Shown one piece after another: positions 8,716-18,585 of a stretch of 64,000 nucleotides of DNA. The first letter of the stretch is position 1; each line of letters starts with the position of its first letter. The position numbers and the translations under genes were made by a program. Origin of the DNA: Flavobacteriales bacterium 33_180_T64 (GTDB lineage Bacteria > Bacteroidota > Bacteroidia > Flavobacteriales > Flavobacteriaceae); the NCBI GenBank assembly GCA_002162685.1, contig MAAQ01000009.1, positions 1 through 64,000 on the forward strand, in the 5' to 3' direction. Below the pieces are notes generated by a model. It was given only the letters and a program-made list of their open reading frames with translations. It had not been told where the DNA came from and did not search any database.

Positions 8716-10512
8716 ATGAAGCACATTAGAAATTTTTGCATTATTGCACATATAGATCATGGTAAAAGTACGCTTGCCGATCGATTATTGGAATTTACAG
8801 GAGCCGTTACCGATCGAGAAAAACAAGATCAGTTACTGGATAGTATGGACTTGGAGCGTGAACGCGGGATAACCATTAAATCTCACGCCATTCAAATGGA
8901 GTACACCTATAAAGGTGAGGAATATGTATTGAACCTAATTGATACACCTGGTCATGTCGATTTTTCTTATGAGGTATCGCGTTCAATTGCAGCTTGTGAA
9001 GGCGCCTTATTAATCGTCGACGCGGCACAAAGTATACAAGCACAAACGATTTCGAATTTATATTTAGCCCTTGAAAACGATTTAGAGATCATTCCTATAC
9101 TTAATAAAGTCGATTTGCCAAGTGCGAATCCAGAAGAAGTTACAGATGATATCGTAGATTTATTAGGGTGTGATCCTGAGGAAGTAATTCATGCCAGTGG
9201 GAAAACAGGATTTGGAGTGGATAATATATTGGCTGCTGTCATTGAACGTATTGCTGCACCAAAAGGCGATCCAGACGCACCCCTTCAAGCACTTATTTTC
9301 GATTCGGTCTACAATACGTTTAGAGGAATAGAAACCTATTTCAGGGTGTTTAATGGAGAAATTAAAAAAGGGCAGAAAATAAAATTTGTTGCTACTGGTA
9401 AAGAATATAATGCAGACGAAGTTGGGACTTTAAAACTAACACAGGTTGCTAAACAAAGTGTGAAAACTGGAGATGTAGGGTATTTAATTACTGGAATTAA
9501 AACGGCTAAAGAAGTAAAAGTAGGTGATACAATTACAGATTTTGCGAATCCAACTACCAATATTGTTGAAGGGTTCGAGGATGTAAAACCAATGGTTTTT
9601 GCAGGTATTTATCCTGTTGATACAGAGGATTACGAAGAACTTCGAAACTCTATGGAAAAACTTCAGTTAAATGATGCGTCCTTAGTCTTTGCTCCAGAAA
9701 GTTCAGCTGCCTTAGGATTTGGGTTTCGTTGTGGTTTTTTAGGAATGTTGCACATGGAAATTATTCAGGAGCGTTTGGAACGTGAATTTGATATGACCGT
9801 TATCACTACAGTTCCTAATGTGTCTTACCATGCGTTTACAAATAAAAACCCTGACGAAGCGTTCGTTGTAAATAATCCTTCCGATTTACCGGATCCTTCA
9901 ACCGTAAACAGGGTTGAAGAACCTTATATAAAAGCTACCATTATTACTAAATCTGATTTTGTAGGTAATGTCATGTCGCTTTGTATTGAAAAACGAGGTA
10001 TTGTGCTAAATCAAACTTATTTAACGACTGAGCGTGTTGAATTAACCTTTGAAATGCCATTAGCAGAAATCGTATTCGATTTTTATGATCGATTAAAAAC
10101 AGTTTCAAAAGGATACGCTTCATTCGATTACTCGCCAATAGGGTTAAAAACTTCAAAATTAGTGCGTTTAGATATCTTATTAAATGCCCAGCCTGTGGAT
10201 GCGCTTTCTGCGCTTATTCATGCAGATAATGCGCAACATATTGGGAAAAAGATGTGTGAAAAACTAAAAGAGCTCATACCGCGTCAGCAATTTGATATTC
10301 CTATTCAGGCAGCAATTGGAGCTAAAATTATTTCTCGTGAAACCATTAAAGCGCTTCGAAAAGATGTAACTGCAAAATGCTATGGTGGAGATATTTCTAG
10401 AAAACGTAAACTTCTTGAAAAACAGAAAAAAGGTAAAAAACGTATGCGCCAAGTGGGTAATGTAGAGATCCCTCAACAGGCCTTTATGGCAGTTTTGAAA
10501 TTAAACGACTAG
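8716..10512 (+). CDS. lepA: Elongation factor 4 (LepA)
   Basis: 598 residues, full length for the family. This translational GTPase acts on the ribosome in translation fidelity and 30S biogenesis. GTPase motifs are intact: AHIDHGKST (G1, about 11-19), RERGITIK (G2), DTPGH (G3, about 78-82), NKVD (G4). Domains II-IV follow, then the LepA-specific C-terminal domain ending [20 protein letters not shown], a hallmark that separates it from EF-G and EF-Tu. A promoter element lies 30 nt upstream and a bidirectional terminator follows, so it is probably a monocistronic unit. Confidence 0.98.
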   Translation: MKHIRNFCIIAHIDHGKSTLADRLLEFTGAVTDREKQDQLLDSMDLERERGITIKSHAIQMEYTYKGEEYVLNLIDTPGHVDFSYEVSRSIAACEGALLIVDAAQSIQAQTISNLYLALENDLEIIPILNKVDLPSANPEEVTDDIVDLLGCDPEEVIHASGKTGFGVDNILAAVIERIAAPKGDPDAPLQALIFDSVYNTFRGIETYFRVFNGEIKKGQKIKFVATGKEYNADEVGTLKLTQVAKQSVKTGDVGYLITGIKTAKEVKVGDTITDFANPTTNIVEGFEDVKPMVFAGIYPVDTEDYEELRNSMEKLQLNDASLVFAPESSAALGFGFRCGFLGMLHMEIIQERLEREFDMTVITTVPNVSYHAFTNKNPDEAFVVNNPSDLPDPSTVNRVEEPYIKATIITKSDFVGNVMSLCIEKRGIVLNQTYLTTERVELTFEMPLAEIVFDFYDRLKTVSKGYASFDYSPIGLKTSKLVRLDILLNAQPVDALSALIHADNAQHIGKKMCEKLKELIPRQQFDIPIQAAIGAKIISRETIKALRKDVTAKCYGGDISRKRKLLEKQKKGKKRMRQVGNVEIPQQAFMAVLKLND

Positions 10513-10563
10513 ATTTTGCTTGGTAAATATCTTGTTTTTCAGCAACTTATATTGATCTATATC

Positions 10564-10598
10564 AAAAAAGTGCGTCAATTGGAATTGGCGCTTTTTTT
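10564..10598. terminator. Bidirectional terminator between lepA and the antiporter gene
   Basis: AAAAAAGTGCGTCAATT pairs, with one bulge and G-U pairs, with AATTGGCGCTTTTTT around a GG turn. The A-run and T-run on the two sides let it serve both convergent genes. The antiporter stop codon begins at its right end. Confidence 0.8.
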
Positions 10599-12432
10599 AT
10601 GCCTCTTTTGCATCAAATCGCTTTCCTAAATACACCAAACAACAACCTTTACCATTGGTATCTAGAGCATCATTATATGAAGAGATGATATGTAATTCTC
10701 CTTCCTCGTCTTTAATAAAAAGAGGAATAACATCCGTATCACTATTTGTTTTCTCAATCAAGTCTTGATAATGTGCTAAGTCACGTAGTGCTATTTCGTG
10801 AATTGAGGGGTATTTTTTAGTTAGTTCCAACAGTGAATTATAGTCGTTCGTATGTGAAAACAGGCCCTCGTTGGGGTTATTTGTTGGATCATTCATTTCC
10901 TCCTTTGTCACTAATCTAAATGATCCATTTTCTCCAAATTGTTTGCTGAATTTATTGATTGCGTATTTATTAATATCTGAATTTCCCGTTAATGCCATAA
11001 CATAGCCAATATCATTAAGTTCAATATTGTCTAGTAATTTATCAGAATAAATATTAGCGTTTAAGGCTTCAAGCCCAGATTCTTTAGCTCTTAAAATATT
11101 TGTTTCGTTACTATCAATGAGTACAACATGTCTGCCATTAGATTCTAAATAAGTTCCTAATAATCTTGAGATTTCAGAAGCACCAACTATCAAAATCCCT
11201 TCAGATTTTAATAAGAATACTCCAATTATTTTAGCGAATAATCTCGCGGTTGTTGCATTAAGTAAAACGGTTCCTAATACGATCATAAACACCAAAGGTG
11301 TGATATACTCAGCTCCAGGAACGCCATTTTTAGCGAGTTTTAATCCGAATAACGAAGCAATTCCTGCTGCGACAATACCACGAGGACCCACCCAACTAAT
11401 AAACAGTTTTTCATTCAATTTTAATCTTGATCCGCTAGTGCTTAGAAATACACCAAGGGGTCTTATTACAAAAACTACAGTAACAAACAAAATAGCAGTT
11501 TTCCAGTTATAAATAAGCAATAAGTCTTCTATGTTTATGTTTGCTGCTAAGAGTATAAAGAGAATTGAAATAAGTAAGACGCTTAATGATTCTTTAAAAT
11601 AAAGTAATTCTTTTAAATACGGAGAATTAGAATTTCCTAATACCATTCCCATCACAACTACAGCAAGTAATCCAGATTCATGCGCAAAATTATCTGAAAG
11701 CACGAACACGCCCAAAACAGCAGCGAGTGCAAACACATTTAGTAGATAATGAGGAATCCATTTTTTGTTGATTGAAAAGTTCAAAGCATGTGCAAATGTA
11801 AATCCAAATGTAGAGCCAAAAAGAACAATCTTTCCAAATTCAATAAAGGCCGTTTTAGTGAATTCTCCGCCACCACCAACGCTAATAAATTCAAACACCA
11901 AAACCGCTACTAAGGCACCTATTGGGTCTATCAAAATACCTTCCCATTTTAATACAGCTGAAACATCTTTTTTTAATGGAATATTTCTCAGAATGGGCGT
12001 AATAACAGTAGGGCCAGTAACTATAATTAATCCTGAAAACAAAAATGAAATTTCCCAGCTTAGATCAAAAATATAATGAGTTGACAATGCTGCACCAAAA
12101 AATGTAACCAGTGATCCTAAAGTAATGAGTTTTGTTATAACCGGACCTACATTCTTTATTTCACTCATTTTTAGAGTCAACCCACCTTCAAAAAGAATAA
12201 TACTTATGGCTAAAGACACAAAATAGAATAGGCTTTCACCAGGAAATAGACCTTCATTTCCATTCCAAATAGGTTCTATCCATTTAGTTCCATCCTCAGA
12301 CAGAAACTCAGCGGCAATTGGACCTACTAGCAAGCCAATTAGTATTAAAGGTAAAATTGCTGGGATTTTAAATTTCCATGCTACCCATTGGGCAAGTATT
12401 CCTAAAATAATTATTCCTGCTAATTCTAACAT
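10597..12432 (-). CDS. CPA-type cation:proton antiporter with TrkA-N domain
   Basis: 611 residues. The first 400 or so residues carry 12-13 predicted membrane helices in the Na+/H+ or K+/H+ exchanger fold (IPAILPLILIGLLVGP; ILFEGGLTLKMSEI; LFSGLIIVTGPTVITPIL; SWVGPRGIVAAGIASL). A Rossmann-type TrkA-N domain follows (about 415-525; GILIVGASEISRLLGTYLE; HVVLIDSNE), then a small C-terminal domain. The family exchanges cytoplasmic cations for protons; the TrkA-N domain suggests nucleotide control. It lies 28 bp downstream of the SulP gene on the same strand and is probably co-transcribed with it. Ion specificity cannot be read from sequence. Confidence 0.88.
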   Translation of the reverse strand: MLELAGIIILGILAQWVAWKFKIPAILPLILIGLLVGPIAAEFLSEDGTKWIEPIWNGNEGLFPGESLFYFVSLAISIILFEGGLTLKMSEIKNVGPVITKLITLGSLVTFFGAALSTHYIFDLSWEISFLFSGLIIVTGPTVITPILRNIPLKKDVSAVLKWEGILIDPIGALVAVLVFEFISVGGGGEFTKTAFIEFGKIVLFGSTFGFTFAHALNFSINKKWIPHYLLNVFALAAVLGVFVLSDNFAHESGLLAVVVMGMVLGNSNSPYLKELLYFKESLSVLLISILFILLAANINIEDLLLIYNWKTAILFVTVVFVIRPLGVFLSTSGSRLKLNEKLFISWVGPRGIVAAGIASLFGLKLAKNGVPGAEYITPLVFMIVLGTVLLNATTARLFAKIIGVFLLKSEGILIVGASEISRLLGTYLESNGRHVVLIDSNETNILRAKESGLEALNANIYSDKLLDNIELNDIGYVMALTGNSDINKYAINKFSKQFGENGSFRLVTKEEMNDPTNNPNEGLFSHTNDYNSLLELTKKYPSIHEIALRDLAHYQDLIEKTNSDTDVIPLFIKDEEGELHIISSYNDALDTNGKGCCLVYLGKRFDAKEA

Positions 12433-12460
12433 ATTCTTTTATTTAAAAAACACTCAATAT

Positions 12461-14683
12461 TTACAAGGACATGTGTTTTAATAGATTAGATGAGAATTTA
12501 AGCATATTTTGAACCTCAGCAGTTCGTGCAATATGTAGATATTTGAAAATCATCAATGCCTCTCCGTTACTTTCTATATGGTGTATTTCATTTTCCTCTA
12601 AAAATCGAATGAGATCTTCATTGAAAAATGCTCTTATCCCGTCTTCATTCTCTCCACTCAATTGAAACTTATTTGAAAAATGTGAGTATTTCACAAAATC
12701 TATATCCTTATTACCTCCAGAAAACACTTTCACACGTTCAAATATTTTATCAAATAGTCCTTCTTTATCTATAATAAATTTTGGTATTGGTTTAGGCAAT
12801 CTAACAACCTGTACGGTAGTTTGATACACTTCAAGTGCGAGCATCGCTCCTTCATCAAAAACAATGTCTGAAATCTCCCAATGTGCATTGTTTTCAGCAT
12901 CCAATCCTTGTAAAGAATTACTTTTCATTTCAATTGGTCTTGAATCAAAAAATGTGAAATTCCTTAAATAAGACGTATTCCAGTCCACTTCGCGCTCAAA
13001 GGACCAGTTATTAGCAATTGCCAATTTTTGTAAGCGAATTTGACGTTGTGTAATTCTCTTTTTAACACGTCCAGTAATAATCTTTAAGGCACGGTTGTGA
13101 CTTGTTGATGCAACATGGTTGTCTAATCCAATAAGCTTAACATTACCACCTTCATTATCGTGTATCCGTTTAAATTCAATCAAATTTTCCATAATTGATA
13201 AATCAACTAGTCGTGTTTGAGACATATCAATACGAACCTCAGAACCTACTGGTATATCTTCTAATAATTTATCTAGTCTTAAGGCGTAAAGGAAATTCGC
13301 AATTCCCTTTAACTTTACATCATAAGTACCATTTTCTAATTGATATACTTTTGAACCAGATTTATATATCTTTTTAAAGAATGTCAAAAAGCCCACTTTC
13401 GCCAATAGTATATGTAGAATTAGAGTCACAAGGATTCCTCCAATAATTCCATATAGTAAATCAGTGAATAAGGTAATAATAAGTGTTGCCGATAAAAATA
13501 ACAATTGCTCAACGCCTTGATCATAAGCGCGTTTAAATACTTTAGGCGATGCCAATTTAAATCCTGTATGCACTAATATTGCCGCAAGAGCAGCCAAGGG
13601 AACACTTCTTAAGATTGGGGCTAAAATTAAAACGAATAAAATTAGAAAAATACCATGATACAAGTTCGACCACTTTGTCTTGGCATTACTATTTACATTT
13701 ACTGTACTCCTAACAATTACCGTAATTATTGGAAGACCTCCTAAAGCTCCTGAAACCATGGTACTCAACCCAACACCAACTAAATCTTTATTTAAATTTG
13801 TGGTTCTTTTGTAAGGATCCAATTTATCAACAGCACGTGCACTAGCTAATGTTTCAACTGAAGCTATTGTAGTAATTGATAGCACAGTAAGCCAAAATGC
13901 TAAGGTGCCTATCATTCCAAAATCTGGATGCATGATACTGTCTAAAGGGTTGTCAGGAATGTCTATTAGTAATTTAGGGCCAACATCATAGGCTGTCCCA
14001 AGGAATGAAATGCTATGCTCATTAAAAAAATCGAGTCCAAAAACTACTGGTAATGCTAGCAATAACACCCACATTGGAGCAGGTATTATTCGAATAAATT
14101 TCTGTTTAATCTTTTTATAAAACACAAGTACAAAAATACCAATCAAAGCCACTAAGAATACAAATGGGTTGGCCTCAGGTAGCTTATAAAAAATATCGAT
14201 TAAGGTGCCAATAGTTGTGTCTGCGTTCGAGGTCGTTCCTAAAGCAAAATGTGCTTGTTTTGCGAAAATTATAACGCCAATCGCCGCCAATATCCCATGA
14301 AGTACAGATGATGGTAATAACTTTGCGAAACGTCCCATTTTCAGAAAACCCATTATGGTTTGTATTCCTCCAGATATTACTATTGCGGCAAGTACATAAT
14401 TGATGTTGCCATCAAGCGCAACGAGACCTCCTAATATTACTGCGATTAATCCAGCAGCTGGTCCATTTATTGCTAAATGTCCGCCTCTAAAAAAAGTAGT
14501 AACTACGCCACCAATAATTGCTGATAGTATTCCAGCCATTGGAGACACTTCTGAGGCAACAGCAATCCCTAATGCAAGAGGTAAAGCTACCAGTGATACG
14601 CTTAAAGCTGCAGAAAAATCATTGCGAAAGTTCTCTTTTAATCCTTTAAAACCGCCGGATGGTATAGTGTTTTTAGTGCTCAT
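12461..14683 (-). CDS. SulP-family anion transporter with extended C-terminus
   Basis: 740 residues. About 12-14 membrane helices (about 25-430) carry SulP landmarks: ALPLALGIAVASEVSPMAGI near the N-terminus, GGLVAL, and SVETLASARAVDKLDPYKR followed by NKDLVGVGLSTMVSGALGGLPI. A STAS domain follows (about 445-545; EVRIDMSQTRLVDLSIMENL). SulP proteins carry sulfate, bicarbonate or other anions. Typical bacterial members end after STAS at about 500-570 residues; here some 185 more residues follow, soluble and without transmembrane segments, which I do not recognise with certainty. It heads an operon with the cation antiporter. Confidence 0.9.
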   Translation of the reverse strand: MSTKNTIPSGGFKGLKENFRNDFSAALSVSLVALPLALGIAVASEVSPMAGILSAIIGGVVTTFFRGGHLAINGPAAGLIAVILGGLVALDGNINYVLAAIVISGGIQTIMGFLKMGRFAKLLPSSVLHGILAAIGVIIFAKQAHFALGTTSNADTTIGTLIDIFYKLPEANPFVFLVALIGIFVLVFYKKIKQKFIRIIPAPMWVLLLALPVVFGLDFFNEHSISFLGTAYDVGPKLLIDIPDNPLDSIMHPDFGMIGTLAFWLTVLSITTIASVETLASARAVDKLDPYKRTTNLNKDLVGVGLSTMVSGALGGLPIITVIVRSTVNVNSNAKTKWSNLYHGIFLILFVLILAPILRSVPLAALAAILVHTGFKLASPKVFKRAYDQGVEQLLFLSATLIITLFTDLLYGIIGGILVTLILHILLAKVGFLTFFKKIYKSGSKVYQLENGTYDVKLKGIANFLYALRLDKLLEDIPVGSEVRIDMSQTRLVDLSIMENLIEFKRIHDNEGGNVKLIGLDNHVASTSHNRALKIITGRVKKRITQRQIRLQKLAIANNWSFEREVDWNTSYLRNFTFFDSRPIEMKSNSLQGLDAENNAHWEISDIVFDEGAMLALEVYQTTVQVVRLPKPIPKFIIDKEGLFDKIFERVKVFSGGNKDIDFVKYSHFSNKFQLSGENEDGIRAFFNEDLIRFLEENEIHHIESNGEALMIFKYLHIARTAEVQNMLKFSSNLLKHMSL

Positions 14684-14899
14684 AAAAATTAATTAAACGT
14701 CAATATACGTTTTTCAAAAAAAAACAAATCTATTTAGCCTCTAAAATCTTGATGAAAATTACACCTAAGAATCCTTATCCACAGAAAACTAATGAGTTAA
14801 TTGGAATCATCCATTCCAAAAAATTAGAGCGATGTAATGTATCCTAATAAATTCTTAATTTCTACAAGTAATAACTGTCAATTTCTTATTTTAGATGCT

Positions 14900-15760
14900 A
14901 TGAAGTTATACCCAATAAATGCAGGAAATTTTAAACTTGACGGAGGTGCCATGTTTGGTGTTGTACCGAAATCATTATGGCAAAAAACCAATCCGTCCGA
15001 CGCGAATAATATGATTGATATTGCGGCACGTTGTTTATTGATTGAAGATGGCAACCGATTGATTTTAATTGATACTGGGATGGGAAATAAGCAAAGCGAT
15101 AAATTTTTTGGATATTATTTTCTCTGGGGGAATGATACCATAGATAATTCCTTAAAAGCACATGGATTTCATCGCGATGATATTACCGATGTATTTATGA
15201 CGCATCTACATTTTGACCATTGTGGTGGAAGTATACAGTGGAATAAAGACCAAACCGGTTATGAGCCAGCTTTTAAAAATGCGTCTTTCTGGAGTAATCA
15301 AAATCACTGGAAATGGGCAACAGAGCCAAATAACAGAGAAAAAGCTTCGTTTTTGAAGGAAAACATACAGCCTATGGAAGCATCTGGACAACTAAAATTC
15401 ACCGCATTACCTCATCATGATTTACTTAAAAATTCTGAGTTGGGTTTTGATATTTTTTTTGCAAATGGTCATACTGATAAACAGATGCTACCAATGATTA
15501 ATTATAAGGGTAAAACCATTTGCTTTATGGCAGATTTATTGCCTACTGCTGGGCATATACCAATTCCTTTTGTAATGGGTTATGATACCAGGCCTTTATT
15601 ATCTTTAACAGAAAAAGAGAAATTCTTAAATCTCGCTGCAGATCATGAGTATTATTTGTACTTAGAGCATGATGCGCATAATGAAATAATAACGGTTCAA
15701 CATACCGAAAAAGGCGTACGCTTGAAAGACACATTTAGATGTGACCAAATTTTTAATTAG
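14900..15760 (+). CDS. Metallo-beta-lactamase-fold hydrolase
   Basis: About 286 residues from the ATG at 14900. An upstream in-frame ATG at 14837 would add 21 residues without resemblance to the family. Di-zinc motif THLHFDHCGG gives His102, His104, Asp106 and His107; further ligands fit the FANGHTDKQM and EHDAHNEI blocks. The general layout (LIDTGMGNK early, then HxHxDH, then GHT) resembles lactonase-like hydrolases such as AHL lactonases, but the substrate is unknown. There is no signal peptide, so it is cytoplasmic. The subtilase gene starts 13 bp downstream, possibly in the same transcript. Confidence 0.87.
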   Translation: MKLYPINAGNFKLDGGAMFGVVPKSLWQKTNPSDANNMIDIAARCLLIEDGNRLILIDTGMGNKQSDKFFGYYFLWGNDTIDNSLKAHGFHRDDITDVFMTHLHFDHCGGSIQWNKDQTGYEPAFKNASFWSNQNHWKWATEPNNREKASFLKENIQPMEASGQLKFTALPHHDLLKNSELGFDIFFANGHTDKQMLPMINYKGKTICFMADLLPTAGHIPIPFVMGYDTRPLLSLTEKEKFLNLAADHEYYLYLEHDAHNEIITVQHTEKGVRLKDTFRCDQIFN

Positions 15761-15773
15761 GGTTCTAAAAGTT

Positions 15774-17387
15774 ATGAATATTGATATATCGTCTAAAATA
15801 ATATTAACTATTTCGCTTCTAATTTTTATGGGTTGCGGTAGCTCAGCAATTGTTTCAACACCCGTTGAAAATATTGACACGACACCATTAAAAGTTTCAG
15901 AATTAACCGAAATAGAGCAAAAAACTTGGTCACATTTGGATCTGATAAAAGACACTATTCCAGGAATGAGTGTTCACAAAGCATACACGGAACTAATTAA
16001 AAATAAAAAGGGGAAGACAATTATTGTAGCGGTAATTGATTCAGGGATAGACATTGATCATGAAGATTTAAACGATGTTATTTGGACTAATAAAAACGAA
16101 ATTCCAAACAATGGAAAAGATGATGATAACAATGGTTATATCGATGATATTCATGGCTGGAATTTTCTAGGTGAGGCGCGATTTGAACAATTAGAATATG
16201 TGCGTTTACTTGTAAGTGGAGACAGAAATAATCCAAGGTATAGTGAAGCTTTATCAGAATATAACGAGACAAATCAAAAGTATTTAAACTTAAAGGCGCA
16301 ATATGAACAGCTTATAAATGAAGTTAATGTAGCAGACAAAATAGTTTCTAAACATTTGAAGAAGAAGGGTTACACGATTACTGAAGTAAATGCTATTAAA
16401 ACAGAAAACAAAGCGCTTCAAGAGTCGGTTGCACTAATTCAATTCATCTTTAGATCTGACTTTGAAACAATTGCTGTTGCCATGACGGCTTTTGAAAATG
16501 ACTTAACAAAAATTACAAATCGGCTAAATTACCATTTAAATAAAACGTTTAAAGGGCGTCAAACTGATGACGACATTAATGATTTAACAGATGTAGGTTA
16601 TGGAAATGGGAATGTAAAACCTATTGATAAAAGTGAAAATCATGGCACTCATGTAGCTGGAATAATAGCAGCAGAGCGGAATAATAGTAAAGGAGTTAAG
16701 GGTGTTGCTAATAATGTAAAAATAATGGCTATTCGGAATACTCCTAGTGGTGACGAATACGATAAAGATGTTGCTCTCGCTATTAGATATGCCGTAGATA
16801 ATGGCGCTAAAATAATTAACATGAGTTTCGGAAAATACTATTCTCCCCATAGCGATTGGGTTAGAGATGCTATTGCTTATGCGGGAGATAAAGACGTACT
16901 CATCATACATGGTGCTGGTAATGAGTCTCTTAATTTAGACCTTAAAAATAGTTTTCCAAATGATCAATTAAATAGTGACGTGGAGGTATCAGATAATTTT
17001 TTATCAGTTGGAGCCATTACTCAAAAATATGGTTCTGGATTAATAGCTAAATATTCAAATTATGGTAAAATAAATGTCGATGTATTTGCCCCTGGATCTG
17101 CCATTCACTCAACATTTCCAGAAAATAGTTACGAAACAATTCAAGGCACCTCAATGGCGGCACCTGCTGTGGCAGGAATAGCCGCACTTATAAGATCACA
17201 ATATCCAAAATTAACAGCATCCGAGGTAAAACAAATAATTATGGAATCAGGGGTTTCAATTAATACTAAATTGGTCGTGGCAGGAGATTCAAATACAATA
17301 AAAGAACTACATCAAATATCAAAATCTGGTAAAATTGTGAATGCTTATAATGCTCTAATTCAAGCATCTTTGATTGCTCGACAATAA
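15774..17387 (+). CDS. Subtilisin-like serine peptidase lipoprotein with large insertion
   Basis: About 537 residues from the ATG at 15774, which puts a lipoprotein signal (LLIFMGC, Cys21) at the N-terminus; a GTG 33 bp upstream is the alternative. The S8 triad is Asp89 (VAVIDSGID), His290 (NHGTHVAG) and Ser460 (GTSMAAP), with oxyanion Asn383 (GAGN). Asp and His are about 200 residues apart, against roughly 30 in subtilisin; the insert (about 135-285) is charged and mostly helical. It is an envelope-anchored endopeptidase of unknown target. No prodomain is evident. Related S8 lipoproteins with this insertion occur across Bacteroidota. Confidence 0.9.
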   Translation: MNIDISSKIILTISLLIFMGCGSSAIVSTPVENIDTTPLKVSELTEIEQKTWSHLDLIKDTIPGMSVHKAYTELIKNKKGKTIIVAVIDSGIDIDHEDLNDVIWTNKNEIPNNGKDDDNNGYIDDIHGWNFLGEARFEQLEYVRLLVSGDRNNPRYSEALSEYNETNQKYLNLKAQYEQLINEVNVADKIVSKHLKKKGYTITEVNAIKTENKALQESVALIQFIFRSDFETIAVAMTAFENDLTKITNRLNYHLNKTFKGRQTDDDINDLTDVGYGNGNVKPIDKSENHGTHVAGIIAAERNNSKGVKGVANNVKIMAIRNTPSGDEYDKDVALAIRYAVDNGAKIINMSFGKYYSPHSDWVRDAIAYAGDKDVLIIHGAGNESLNLDLKNSFPNDQLNSDVEVSDNFLSVGAITQKYGSGLIAKYSNYGKINVDVFAPGSAIHSTFPENSYETIQGTSMAAPAVAGIAALIRSQYPKLTASEVKQIIMESGVSINTKLVVAGDSNTIKELHQISKSGKIVNAYNALIQASLIARQ

Positions 17388-17388
17388 C

Positions 17389-18585
17389 CTATTTTTTAAA
17401 CCAAAATTCATTTTTATACATATTGACTTTGGCTATCTTCTCTCGGTTAAATAATTTTATATGTGTAGAATTGACATATTTGTTTCGGTAACCTAATAAA
17501 TGAAAAAAGGATTTTGCAAAAGAAACTGGCACTTTTAAATTCACTTTCAACACGTGCTTTTTCTTGTTGTCCCAGGATATTCCAGGTAATATCACTAATA
17601 ATTTATCAACATTATACGTTCTTAATGTTTCTGATAACCTTAAAAAGAAGGGCTTAATTTCTCGAATTAAAAAAAATCCTTCTCTCCCCTTTTTTTGATA
17701 TAAGGGCATAAATAGCTTAGCGCTATATTTAGAGTTGATTTTAATACCGTTATTTTGAGCTAAAAAAGTGCCTTTGTTGATGGATTCAAAACTCTCAAAT
17801 CCAAGATTCATTTGAAACGCATCGCCATTCCTAATTTCATGCATATAAACAACTTCATAGATCTTATCCAAGCCTCTACTTTGTCCTTTTAGTTGATTAT
17901 GGTAAATGGGTAATCCTGCGATCGATTCTGGCTTTAAGACTTTTGAATGTGCCAATGCTAAATGTATAAAAGAAATACTATTTGAAATGGCATCTTTATC
18001 ATTGTGTTGTCCAGATTCAAAGCCCAATGAAACATATCCCAATTCATTGATATAACTCAATAATGGTCCGTTTAGGTATTCCTCAATTCCCAATACTATT
18101 GGCACTGGAAATAGGTATGAAAATTTACGGTTAATTAAGGCATCATTTATTGTAATAAAAGGAAGTGTCTTGCTCGATGTGGTATGTAAATCTATAAAAT
18201 AAAATGGGCCTGTATTAGAGCTTATGATATCCTTTAAAATTTGAAATAATTCATTTTGCTCCTTTTGTTCACAATTAGTAGCATCTGAAGTTTCAATAGC
18301 CTCTAGATTTGAATGCGTCCAAAGCCTATTCAAATCCGAATCAATATATCTTTGATTCGTTTCTAAAGCCTTCAAATTTCCTGATACAGCAATCGCATTG
18401 CCTTGAATGTTGATAGATGAAAGTTGATCAAACACTTCTTTTAATGCAAAAACACCAGCGGTTTCATTCCCATGAATACCACCAAAAAATACAATGCTTG
18501 GGCCTTTCGTTTTCCCTTCAAGCCTTCCAATTATTCGTGCTGTAGAGATTGTTTTATCTAGAGCCTTGCTATAGACTTGTGTCAT
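17389..18585 (-). CDS. AstE/ASPA-family zinc carboxypeptidase-like protein
   Basis: 398 residues. Zinc motif H-x-x-E at His38 and Glu41 (GGIHGNETAG), third ligand His134 (FIDLHTTSS), and a catalytic Glu190 candidate (LGFESGQHND) match the succinylglutamate desuccinylase / aspartoacylase branch of the M14 fold. SDLNRLW (about 83-89) is the conserved Asn-Arg substrate-binding region. The last 170 residues are poorly conserved in my recollection and carry no motif I know. The start overlaps the stop of the upstream GCS2-CBS gene by 4 bp, so translation is likely coupled. The natural substrate is unknown: an amide bond, perhaps one made by the neighbour. Confidence 0.85.
   Translation of the reverse strand: MTQVYSKALDKTISTARIIGRLEGKTKGPSIVFFGGIHGNETAGVFALKEVFDQLSSINIQGNAIAVSGNLKALETNQRYIDSDLNRLWTHSNLEAIETSDATNCEQKEQNELFQILKDIISSNTGPFYFIDLHTTSSKTLPFITINDALINRKFSYLFPVPIVLGIEEYLNGPLLSYINELGYVSLGFESGQHNDKDAISNSISFIHLALAHSKVLKPESIAGLPIYHNQLKGQSRGLDKIYEVVYMHEIRNGDAFQMNLGFESFESINKGTFLAQNNGIKINSKYSAKLFMPLYQKKGREGFFLIREIKPFFLRLSETLRTYNVDKLLVILPGISWDNKKKHVLKVNLKVPVSFAKSFFHLLGYRNKYVNSTHIKLFNREKIAKVNMYKNEFWFKK

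Noticed and set aside
10264-10476. Long open frame on the minus strand inside lepA
   Set aside because: It is the antisense shadow of a highly conserved gene and matches nothing known.
14775-14783. Perfect DnaA-box word TTATCCACA upstream of the metallo-beta-lactamase gene
   Set aside because: It is isolated in a short gap with no AT-only run or further boxes. One such 9-mer is expected by chance in this much AT-rich DNA.
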